From: Nemertoderma westbladi
Taxonomy: Eukaryota; Xenacoelomorpha; Nemertodermatida; Nemertodermatidae
Direction of reading: 5' to 3'
DNA: 57,781 nt
Assembly: GCA_032718475.1 (NCBI GenBank)
Contig: JAUCBJ010000589.1
Coordinates: forward strand, 1 to 57,781
The notes beneath the pieces are model-generated. The model made no database searches. It was not told the origin of the DNA and saw only the letters and a list, made by a program, of their open reading frames with translations. A program made the position numbers and the translations under genes. Below, piece by piece: positions 20,661-31,000 of this stretch. The stretch's first letter is position 1. Every line of letters starts with the position of its first letter.

Positions 20661-21824
20661 TGTTCGCGCTTTTAGACCTTTGGCAGTTTAACCCGCCAAA
20701 TTATGATGTCTTCTAGATAATAAATCACTTTTAGTCTATGACAAGTATTTAATTCACTACACTAGTCGAAACCAATCTGTGCGCGATCATTCACCCGCTG
20801 GATATACCCGGGAGATTGGGTTCGACGGCTTAATCTTATTGCTATGTAAGCCTAATGTATTATTCGACTGACAGTATTATATAATCTCTGACAATATTAT
20901 TCACCTTCGGGGAATATTAACAGTTCCTTTAGGACGTGGCGCTCTATCTATATAAACAGAGTTATGACTTAAACTACTCACAACGATATGGCTTAGTTAT
21001 AATTCACATATATGGCGCATTCTTTAGGAAATGCTTCGTTATCAGTATCACTCATACACAATGCTGCACAATACTGCACACTGATCTGCCGATCTTCACT
21101 GATTTTAGTTATATATAAAAGGAACACGGACTGACTCATGTAGGGTCTATCAAATAACATTAGATTCACTTCAAACCACTTTAACATAAGTCACAATCGT
21201 TATATGTAACCTTTCTCTCTTACCTTCGGTATATCAAGAATATTGGGTTTCGGGGTTATTTATCGTTATTCCAAATATAATAATTCATCAACCATATTAT
21301 GAAGAACTGACAGTAAATAGCAGTATAACAATATAAAGTATGCACAGGTTGTTTGATTAGGTATGGTATGTTATGTTGTGATAAATGCAGTTTGCAGATA
21401 ACGGATATATGCCCTTTATAATTAAGCCTACTAGTGTTAGACTAAAACAGAAAAGCACAAAATATTTACAAGCCGTTCTCTCCTGGCTTAGGAAAGAAAG
21501 ACCAACAACACTGAAAACTGATAAGAATAACCTTATTTACAAAGGCTTCCACCCAACACAGAGAAAGAGCATAAAGATAGGAAATTCAGTTCAGTAGATC
21601 TGTGATAGGTCGAAATCAAAATCAACTCAAATCCTATAGGCAGATACTTTCCCAAGCTGGTTGGGCAATCAAACGTAGCCCAGATCCCTTCACACAGCGA
21701 ATCAGCCAATCAGCCGGTAGCTTGCGCTATTCGAGTTATAGATCCCTTTTTAGAGTATTCTAGCGACTGGGGGGGAACTGGTTAGCAAGGCAAACGAATC
21801 AGTTATCCCACAAAAGCTTTTACA
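20661..21824 (-). repeat. 3' LTR of the BEL element (1164 bp)
   Basis: Direct copy of 35468-36662. On the minus strand it begins TGTAAAAGC and ends GCGCGAACA. It contains a TATATAAAAGG sequence on the plus strand near 21112, which reads as an antisense TATA box; its complement is also TATA-rich. A 70-codon plus-strand frame is identical in both LTRs and is not believed to be a gene. Confidence 0.95.
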
Positions 21825-21832
21825 CCGCTCCC
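21825..21832 (-). other. polypurine tract
   Basis: GGGAGCGG on the minus strand, directly before the 3' LTR. It is the expected primer for plus-strand DNA synthesis and confirms the element's orientation. Confidence 0.65.
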
Positions 21833-21902
21833 AGAAAATGGGATTTAAGTCTATAAAATATACAAAATCACAATTTCTAATATACATAAATACTCTAAAC
21901 AG

Positions 21903-22109
21903 TTAGTCTTTCTTGCGCGGACGGCGTTTACGCAGTTTTTTAAAGCTAGCAAGAGTCCTTTTCTCTTTGGGGCGAGCCACTTTACGAGGAGGGCTGTAGC
22001 TCCTAGGCGAAGGGTGCAATATAATTGCATCAGAAGGTGCAGGGTTACGATCGGTGTCTCGTCCATTTCGATATGCTTCTCCTCGAGCTGATTTTCCTCC
22101 GCTTGTCAT
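21903..22109 (-). CDS. small basic accessory protein of the BEL element
   Basis: 68 codons, the last ORF before the 3' LTR. The protein is Ser/Pro/Gly-rich at first and strongly basic at the end (KLRKRRPRKK), suggesting nucleic-acid binding or nuclear import. No known family is recognised. Its position next to two other unassigned ORFs recalls the accessory genes of complex retroviruses, but that is only an analogy. An overlapping 71-codon frame (21851-22066) is the competing reading. A short intact frame in AT-rich DNA could still be chance. Confidence 0.4.
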   Translation of the reverse strand: MTSGGKSARGEAYRNGRDTDRNPAPSDAIILHPSPRSYSPPRKVARPKEKRTLASFKKLRKRRPRKKD

Positions 22110-22295
22110 GGGAGACGTTCGTTCAAAAACTCTCGCAGAGAATAGGGTTTTCTAAGCTTGATATCTTCTTTGAGATTCGAGATTTCCTAATCGAACTGAG
22201 ATAAGGCCAATTCGTTTATCGATTGGACTTACTGTTATAACTTACGTTTATCTGAACAAACGCAGGTTTCTTTTTTGATCTTTATAGAATAGCGT

Positions 22296-22595
22296 TTAAC
22301 TCGTTTGGTACAACGTTCTCCGCCACTTTGGTGACAGGTTATATCGTGTCAAGCCGGGACGATGGTAAGGGTTAAACGGCGATATTAAATGTCCGCGTCC
22401 CAATCCGACTAGGTAGGATGGGCTAATATCTAAGAAACCCACAACTGGGGTGCCACCGACTAATCGTTCAGGTAACACTAGATCTTTGAGCAGTGAGTAC
22501 AGCTCGGGAGGATCCGTCATACTAATAGGATCAAGAGTCTGAGGTCTCACTAGGGAATGAGGAGCTCTGATCGAGTATTCCGAAACTCTGATCAT
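22296..22595 (-). CDS. unassigned 99-aa ORF of the BEL element
   Basis: ATG at 22595, only 8 bases after the stop of the preceding ORF. The same frame stays open upstream to an ATG at 22778, overlapping the previous gene's 3' end, so frameshifting or splicing between the two is an alternative. The protein has mixed composition with hydrophobic patches (ELYSLLKDLVLPERL, PVVGFLDISPSYLVGLG) and a basic, Tyr-rich end. There is no signal peptide or membrane anchor, so it does not look like an envelope glycoprotein. I recognise no family. Confidence 0.5.
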   Translation of the reverse strand: MIRVSEYSIRAPHSLVRPQTLDPISMTDPPELYSLLKDLVLPERLVGGTPVVGFLDISPSYLVGLGRGHLISPFNPYHRPGLTRYNLSPKWRRTLYQTS

Positions 22596-22603
22596 TGGTT
22601 TAT

Positions 22604-23425
22604 TTAAGGATCGTCTGAGTCGAACGAGCGTAGGTGATACATTGAACAAGTTTCGCTCGAAACTCCCGTAAATATAGCGAGTAAAACCGTGTTTAAAGCA
22701 ACGTCTCCGCGGATGTTTATGTTTTTCTGTTTGTTGGTTGGGTCTTGGGCATTCATCACAATAACACCAAAGACACACGTCTTGTAGGGGAAACGCGAGT
22801 GATCCTTCTCCAGCTTACAATACTCCTCCATCCGTTCGAAGCTATCCGGTACAACAGGTAGCGGTCGATCGGCGGTAAGATACATCATAGTGGAATAGAG
22901 CCGTTTGAGTTCTACCATGCGGTCATGATGTATACCTTGAGGATATCGAGTTTCTAGATTCTGTTGACTGATAATATCGAGATAGGTTTCTCTCAATAAT
23001 TCCAAGTATTTGGTGAAGTCGCTGCGTTTATCCGGCTCTTCAACATCTGTACTTTCGATTCGGTTTCGCATAGAATTCTCATGTTCGATTCTCGGTTTAT
23101 TGTTCCGCCTCCGCTGGGTATGATATTTAAATAGAACCATTTCCCTTTTGGTGTCTATATCGTCTATATCGTGTAAATCGATAGGATGACCAGTAGTTAA
23201 GAAGGCCATATACGTACCATTACGCTGCGTATATCGAGCAGCGAATTTTCTATAGTCCAACTCGCGCGCGAGCTGCTCTTGGGACATTGGCGGTTCGATA
23301 TAACGACCATCGTCCTCCGCAGCAGTTGGACTAACATCGCCGCGTATTAAGCTATCAACAAACGCTTGTAAAAGTAGGGTATATCGCTCCCCGATACCAA
23401 GACCATCTTCCATCAACTCCGTCAT
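22604..23425 (-). CDS. unassigned 273-aa ORF in the env position
   Basis: Starts at the ATG of MTELMEDGLGIGERYTLLLQ; an earlier in-frame ATG at 23596 would give 330 residues with a low-complexity Val/Arg start, so the internal ATG is preferred. The protein is acidic and charged, predicted mostly helical by composition, with Tyr- and Arg-rich stretches and a hydrophobic end (VALNTVLLAIFTGV). There is no signal peptide and no clear transmembrane span. It sits between pol and the 3' LTR, where retrotransposons that gained extra genes keep them. I do not recognise it. A captured host or virus gene, or a divergent accessory protein, is possible. A subgenomic spliced RNA would be needed to express it. 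Confidence 0.6.
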   Translation of the reverse strand: MTELMEDGLGIGERYTLLLQAFVDSLIRGDVSPTAAEDDGRYIEPPMSQEQLARELDYRKFAARYTQRNGTYMAFLTTGHPIDLHDIDDIDTKREMVLFKYHTQRRRNNKPRIEHENSMRNRIESTDVEEPDKRSDFTKYLELLRETYLDIISQQNLETRYPQGIHHDRMVELKRLYSTMMYLTADRPLPVVPDSFERMEEYCKLEKDHSRFPYKTCVFGVIVMNAQDPTNKQKNINIRGDVALNTVLLAIFTGVSSETCSMYHLRSFDSDDP

Positions 23426-23596
23426 ATCTGCTATATATGAGTTTATCCATATTATAATGAGTTTATATTTAGGCGAGCGGGCGTCGCTGCCTACCCAATC
23501 AACCCCCGGACAGTACGAGATCCTCAGCGCCGATGTGTCGTCGCCGCTGTACTTTCGCCAACGACGTAGCCGCACAACAACAACGACAACCGGCAC

Positions 23597-25072
23597 AAGT
23601 CACTCGACTGTCCGTCCCAAAGGCTTAGATGTACTTCAGGTTTTCCTTGGAGAGTTAGGTTACTTTCACGATTGCGACTAGCTACTGTAAACACACCTTA
23701 GTAGTAACATTCGCCTATAAACTCACAAATACCACACAACTGGTCACAATTACGCACATTCGGGCCATTTGTCCGTTAGTCAATGCCTTCCAGAATGTCA
23801 CTGTATTATTATGTATCCTTGGATACTAGTAGTGCGCTATTTATTCCCTATGCTATTCAATGGGACAAGCTTTCTATTGTTCTTTTAACTCCATTCTAAT
23901 TCTAGCGTGGTTGTTGCTATGGTGACATTATGCAAAGCTAGCGGTAGAATTAGGGTAATTCCAATGCATACAGATCTGGGATGTTATTTAATAGTATTCT
24001 TTAATAGTCAATGTTCTGTTTTATACATGACTTTATGAATTTTATCGGCTATTGACTATGTTTGGGAGACTTTCGCACACTCATATGCATAATAAGATAA
24101 ATCTCCGCTCCCTTGATCTATTAATTAATGGAATTTTGGGAATGTTATAAATTGCGTAAAAATGGCAATTTATTAAATTCATTAAAAGGCATGAATTTAA
24201 ATTTATTCCCTGAAATTTTATTATTTGATAATTAAATGGACATGTTTTGATTCTAGAACATGTCTGGGGACACAAGATCCTTAATTCTATGACAATTGTC
24301 TTTTTAAGAATATCGGTAAATGCTACGATATCTTAATTGACTAGAATTGTTGAAGGATCTGAATTTTACAGATTTTGATTTATTAGATTTGCAAATATTA
24401 AATAATTAATATTTGAGATGGGCACCGATTTATTCCAGAACTTGTCTGGGGACGTTAACCACTGATTCTAGAATTTGTCTTTCAAGTATATCGGTGGGTG
24501 CCGCGATATCTTAATCGACTAGAATTACAGATGGTCAAAGGGTTTAACAGATTTATTTTGCGTTATACGCTACTGTTAAAGGGACATCACGCTACTATAT
24601 GTATTATTTAATATACGGTATGAGAGCAATATCGCACGAAGCAATGTCAGTGTGAAGAGGCAAGTCGTTTCCAAGGTCTACCCAGAGCTTGGTTTAGCCG
24701 AGACACGAGGATCTGAACTTTGCATTCCTAATACTCTGCCTACCAATAATACTTAAATATAGTAGTGGCTTTATTGTACTTTAATAAGTACGGACATTTC
24801 ATCTTACTGTAGTTACGTATTTATAATATAATACGGACAGTAAGGAAAGAGAAAAAATAATTATTTCTTCGCCGTCTCACTAAATATAATATAAGTAATT
24901 ACGTACGTAATAAACACGAATATATTGCACTATTCTACAAAATAATCGCTAAATAATATTCTACTAAATTAAATAAAACGATTATAATAAAATTACATAG
25001 TAATACATACATAAATATAAAAATAATAAAATAATATAAAATAATAGAGTCACACGCCCACTCCGAACGATA
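23597..25072 (-). other. AT-rich spacer between pol and accessory ORFs
   Basis: No ORF of note. It contains a diverged direct repeat: about 24245-24372 and about 24430-24560 share blocks such as gaaca/ttgtctggggac, ttctag/tgacaattgtctttt, tatcggt and gatatcttaat-gactagaat. The right end (24830-25060) is almost pure AT with atataa runs. An acceptor-like aaaatttcag on the minus strand near 24185 could serve splicing to the downstream ORFs. Confidence 0.5.
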
Positions 25073-28000
25073 TTAAGTTGGGGAGTCCCTAGATGTCGGT
25101 TGGATTAGGGAAGTGGTCGTGGGAAGAGTTTCTTGCCTTCCATAGTTTCCGGAGAGCTCTCTGTCTCTTTCCAGTAAACATAAACGACCCACTGGGCGAT
25201 TGAGCTGTTGAGTCTCAAAGACTATCCCTGGTTTCTTAAAGTTCCGCCGCATGACGACGAGCTCTACTGATCGCACCAAACCATCGCTCGAGATATGCGT
25301 CTCGATGATACGACCTGTTTGCCATCGCTTACGTGGGAGATCGGGGTCCACAATAAGCACCATGTCTCCAGCGCTGACGTTTTCTTGCTGCGCAAACCAC
25401 TTAGTTCGAAGTTGTAGAGTGGGCAGGTAATGTTTCTCGAAATGGTCAGCGAAACGACGGGATAGCAACTGCATAAGTTGCCAGGTTCGACGGCAGTACT
25501 CGTCTCCGTCTGTGATCTCCGATCGTGGGAGCATGGCTACGGGTTTCTTCAGTAGAAAGTGCGCGGGTGTTAGCGCTTCCAGGGAATCAGGATTTGAAGA
25601 GACTGGCATAAGCGGTCTTTCGTTGAGATAGGCGGCGATTTCCTCCATTAACGTCCGCAATAGTTCGTCGGTGAGATAAGCGCGACAAGGCACAATAAAG
25701 TGGAACGCAGTCTTCACGCTCCTAATCAATCTCTCCCAACTTCCTCCCCACCAAGGGGCGTCGGCGGCGTTGAAGGTCCAGCTAGACGCTGTTATCCTTA
25801 GCTGATCGTCCACCTGTCTTTTGTTCCAGTCCTTTACGTAAGCTTGAATTTCGTTGTTGGCGCCAATGAAGTTCGTTCCCTTATCCGATCTCATCGTGTT
25901 ACTGGTTCCGAAGCGAGCGATCTGTCGTCGTAAACTCAACACGAAGCTGTTGGTGGATAGATCGTTTACCATATCGAGATGGATAGCTCTACAAGTCATA
26001 CAAACGAAGATGACACACCATCTCTTGACTATAGTCCGGGCACGATATACTTCAATAGGGCCAAATAAATCCACACCGGTATTAGTAAAGGGTGGTTCAT
26101 AGAAGCTTACTCTTTCCCTAGGTAATTCTGCCTCTCGCTGTGTTAAAGGCCTACTGAATGCTTTCCTACAGGGTATGCAGTTCCTAAGAACTTGGTTCAG
26201 AGCCCTACGGGGTTTATAAAAATAGTAGCGAGTTCGAATTTCGCTCAGAACTCGTTCTCTACCAGCATGGTACAGTTTGCTATGAACATCTACAATTATC
26301 TTGATTTGTATGTCAAGATTTCTAATGAGGATGGGAAACTTAGTGTCAAAGGATAATGGGGCGTTGGTCAGCCTACCTCCAACACGTATTAACCCATCTA
26401 TCATGGTACTAGAGAAGCGATCCCTTAAGCGCATCTGTGGATTTCTTAACAACAGGAAATACTTATCGGAATCCTCATAGCATTGTAGAAGTCTCAGCAT
26501 CTGTTTGTTGGTTTCATCATGCTCCTGGTAACTGATCTTCTCCTTTAGAAACCTGTCGGATATCTTGTATTGGGGAAGATCTTTAACAACATGGACTCGT
26601 GCAGATGTTGATGGAGCATCATCACTATGGGTCTTTGTCCCGGAGTAACGATGATGAAAACATCGTTTTAAATAGGTGACAGCTTTACAGAGCCGATTCC
26701 AGGAACTGTAGTGACGTATCGCTCTCTGCAAGAGAGGTGAGAGTCCTTGCGAGATATCTGGTATTCCAGATTTCCAATCCTTGTCACGGATTTCCAAGAC
26801 TTCTTTAGTCGTGGCGGTGGGTTTCTGATCCAAAGCATCCTCTCCGGAAGTAAATAATACAGATAGATCAACCGCAGGTTTAAACAACTTCGATTTACTC
26901 GCTCGAGTTTTGGGTTTAACTTTCTCCGCTCCCTTGGCCTGTCTGATCTCTGCTGTTGTGAGATGGGGAGGCCATTCTTCTTCTTCTCTGTAGAGAAAGT
27001 CGGGTCCTCCTAACCATTCGGGAGTATTTACCAATTCCTTTGGAGTCGCTCCTCGGGACGCGATGTCTGCTGGATTAATCGTTCCGGGGCAATGTCTCCA
27101 TTGGTCCATCGTCGTGCGACTAAGTATGATGGCTACCCTGTTGGTAACGAAGACGCTGAACTGACAGACTTCATTGGTTATATACTCTAACACGAGTAAA
27201 GCGTCGGTCCAATAGACAGTTTTCTCTAATGGATAGTCAATCTGTTCGGTTACATTCCGGCCGATGGCTGTAGCGTATAGAGCCGCTTTTAACTCCGCTC
27301 GAGGAACTTTCAACTTGTTGTTGATTAATGCCTTAGAAGTAACCAGGGCGACTTTGATTCCATCCGGAGTTTCCACCCTTAGATAGGCTACTATACCTAT
27401 TCCCATATCGCTGGCGTCTCCAAACACATGGAGTTGATAGGAATACGTAGGGAGAACATGACCAAAATATGAACGGGAAATTATAAAATCCTCGATAGCT
27501 GGCAGAGAATCTTCCCATTTCATCCACTTCTTCAATAATTCTCCCTTAAGTGGATCGTCCCATGAGTGGTTTTCAAGCCACATTTGTTGTACCAAACTAC
27601 GAGCAATCAATATAACTGGGCTAATAAATCCCAATGGATCGAAATAAGTGCTCAGTATACTTAAGCAAATCCGTTTGGTTCGAACTGGATTATCTCGCTG
27701 TTTTAGCTGGAAAAACAGGATATCTCGCTCTGTGTCCCATTTCAAGCCGAGTGTCTTGGTTTCTGGCAGATCATCTTTGATCAAATCGAGATCTTTCGCT
27801 CCTCGATCTTCCGCAGGGATCGACTCCAGAAACTCACGGGAGTTGCTGGTGAATTTGGTTAATCGAAATCCACCTCTTTTTAAGCACTCTACCGTTCCTT
27901 TAGCGACTTCAATGGCTTCCTCAACTGATGGAAGGGACTTCAGATTGTCGTCCATGTATATGTCTCTCTTGATGTTGTCGATCACTTCCTTAGAGAAGGC

Positions 28001-31000
28001 CTCTCGGTTGTCCTCTGCAGTGGTACGCACTACCGAACAGGCGTTGGAAGGGCTTGAGATTATCCCAAAGGCCTGGATGGTCATCCAGTACTCCACCGGT
28101 TTCTGGTTGAGGTCTCCTTCGGGCCACCACAAAAATCGTAGACTATCTCGATCCCTATCTAACACCTTGACTTGTAAGAACATGCCTTCTATATCGGAGG
28201 CGAAAGCAATCGAATATTGTCTCAATCTTAAAAGAATTCCCAACAAAGATTGAAGCAAGTTGGGTCCGGGTAACAATTCAGAGTTAAGGGATTGACCCAT
28301 GTAAAGAGCGGAGCCATCAAACACTACTCTCACTTCATGTGGCTTACCGGGTTTAGGAACGTAATGGTGAGTTAAGTAATACGTTCTTTCAGTCACAGGT
28401 GTTTCTTCCGGTACTCTCTCCGCGTATCCCTTACTAATAAATTTTTCCAGCTGTGTTTGATACATTGCTTTAGCTGAAGAATTAGCCGTAAGGCGTCGAT
28501 GGAGTTGCGCGATTCTTTTTTCCGCCAAGGGTCTGTTATTGATGAACTTCGGTTCTCTCTTGCGGAAAGGTAGACCGACTTCATACCTACCTTGATCTTT
28601 GAGGAAACGTGTAGTTGTCTCTTGGATCTGCTTGGCCCTTTCCTCTTCCACCGATAAGGCTTTATCGTAGGAATTGGGCTCTACCGCCTCTTGCGTAAAG
28701 AATCGTACAGCATGTTCATCTCGAGTCTTGGCATTGCAACGCTCAATGACGTCATTTAACTCGTCGTTATAAGCTTCTCGTTCAGATGGATAGAGAAGTT
28801 GACATAAGTTAACTTGGTTTTGCCAAGCCTCGTTTTCCTTAAGGAGATCGATGGTATTCTCCTCATCAAAAAGCTGGTGAACGTCGTCGTTATCTGAGGA
28901 GTATGGAATTCCCTCAGTTGAATCGTCTCCCTCACTAGCATCATCTTCCCATTCACTCACCTGGCAGACTCTCTCTTGCGGTAGTCTTTCTCTGAGTGTT
29001 CTACGGGAAGGGCCAGTAAAGTACCAACCTACTCTAGTTCTTACCGCATAGGTCTGTAGGGGCTGCGGTTGAGCAGGCCGTTTCTCTAATGTCTCCAGCG
29101 CCTCATGCGCGTTTTGGCCGATGAGTATTTGCACTCCAGGATAATCAGTCTGGAATCGAGGTATGTTAAGATGTTGGATGCTCTCATCCTCGTCCCAATT
29201 ATAAAGGTCTGCTTGAGTAGTAGCGAAGTTCTTTATAGCCACCATTTTCACTGACCTTATGCTATGTTCTCCTAGTTCGTCCTGGGGGGTGGACAACGCT
29301 CCTACATAATAATCCGCTGTGATTGTAGATTTCCAAACTTGCATAATGCCGGACATGTTGAGCTTAGTTTGGAACTTGGGTTGTCCAGCAAATATATCTT
29401 CGGCTAGCTCTTTGTCGATGAATGTTCCTGTGCTGCCGGAGTCCAGGAGGGCGTTCACTACATAACTCCGTTTAGGTCCGTGAACCCTTACCTGCACCAC
29501 AGGAAACTCTCGGATCCCTACATTGGAAGATGGCTCTTTCCAAGATGGTTGTCGTTCAGAAGTAGTTAGAGTGAAGTCGTTGTCTGTATCCTTTTCATAG
29601 GTGAGTGCTCGATACACTGCGGTATTTATCATGTAACAGGATTCGTTTTCGTCGGAGAACTCGTCTGTATAGAATCCTTCCATCTCAGATTGATCAGTGT
29701 CGTTCACATCACTGAATTGGACATGTAGCTCGGAATCACTTACCTGATTCGGACTATTTCGATCGAATTCAGCGTGCAACAAGATATGATGTTTCGCACC
29801 ACACTTTGCACACCTTATGTCAGAGAAACAGGTTCGCCGTTGGTGTCCTTGTCTGAGGCAATTATAACATAACCGCTTATCCCACATGACTTCGCGTCTC
29901 TCCGTTAATGATTTCTTTAGAAATTCATCACACCTATTCAAATGGTGGGTCCCGTCACACAGCGCACATTTCGGTTTGATGTTACTTACCTTATTCTGAG
30001 TCACATTGTGTACACTTGCCTTTTCTTCGGGCTTTCTCACCTGAATTCTCTTGGGAGACGTAGGAGGAGTTTTTCTTACCTGTTCTCTCCTGTCATTTGC
30101 TCGAGACTTGAATTTACTTACCTGATCTTTAGGCATTTTATTTACGTAATAAGATCTCTCAGTGTCTTTCCCGCTATCTTCTCCTTGAGAAGTCTGGCTT
30201 TCGCCGTCGTCTGTATAACACACTGGTGTTACCTTTCTCCTAGAGACGGGTTTTTCACTTACCTTGTTTTCCGGTGTCTTCTCTCGGGACTGCTTGAGGA
30301 GTTGCAATTTCACTTCTCCATCCAAGAATGACATGAGATCAGCCATGGTAGGGTCTCGTCGTTGTTGTTCCATCATATATAGTACTTTCTTATCCCAGCG
30401 TGTGCCTACCCCACCTTTCGGTAAAGTAGAAGCCACAGCTCCAATGACCATAGAACTTTGGTATTCATGAGACTTACCTAACCAATCTAATTGTCTACAG
30501 ATCTCTTGAATCTCATCGGAAAACTCTATTATCCCACTGCTGATGAACTTTCTGGGCGCTACTAATTTTGCATATAAATACTTAGCGATATTATTCCTAT
30601 TACCATACCTGATGTTTAGTGTGTCCCAAACTTGTCTTAATCCGTCTGGATGTCCAATAAACTTTAACGCCATTAACTTGGGAGATCCTTCCAAGCACTC
30701 GATGAGGTATCTAAGTTTTTCTCCATTAGATAGTACAGAGTTCTGTATGTTATCTTTGTAATATTCATTAAAAGGTAACCATTTCATCTCATCTCCATTG
30801 AACTTGACGATCTCTCCCACCTTTACCGCTTGCCGGGCTTCGGTTCTAGCCATTTGACGCGTAAAACTTTCTTGGGCCATCGTGTTATTTAATATCGAGT
30901 TATCGGTATATAAATTTCTCGGATTATGATCCGTTCTATATGGAATATCATTATCAACAGGTCTATAATTACCCTTAATAGGGTTCACTATAGGAGTTTC

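Noticed and set aside
20374-20661. 95-codon minus-strand ORF at the edge of the BEL 3' LTR
   Set aside because: Its ATG uses the first LTR base. Before insertion the codon was GTG with a TAG just upstream, and no domain is recognised.
21385-21597. 70-codon plus-strand ORF identical in both LTRs (also 36223-36435)
   Set aside because: Antisense to the element, and identity only reflects LTR identity; no recognisable protein.
24680-24770. minus-strand tRNA-like sequence (taggcagagtattagg with agttcagatcc)
   Set aside because: The two boxes are too close and no cloverleaf forms by eye; at best a decayed SINE piece within the BEL spacer.
27648-28253. 201-codon plus-strand ORF
   Set aside because: Antisense to the conserved reverse transcriptase of the BEL polyprotein.
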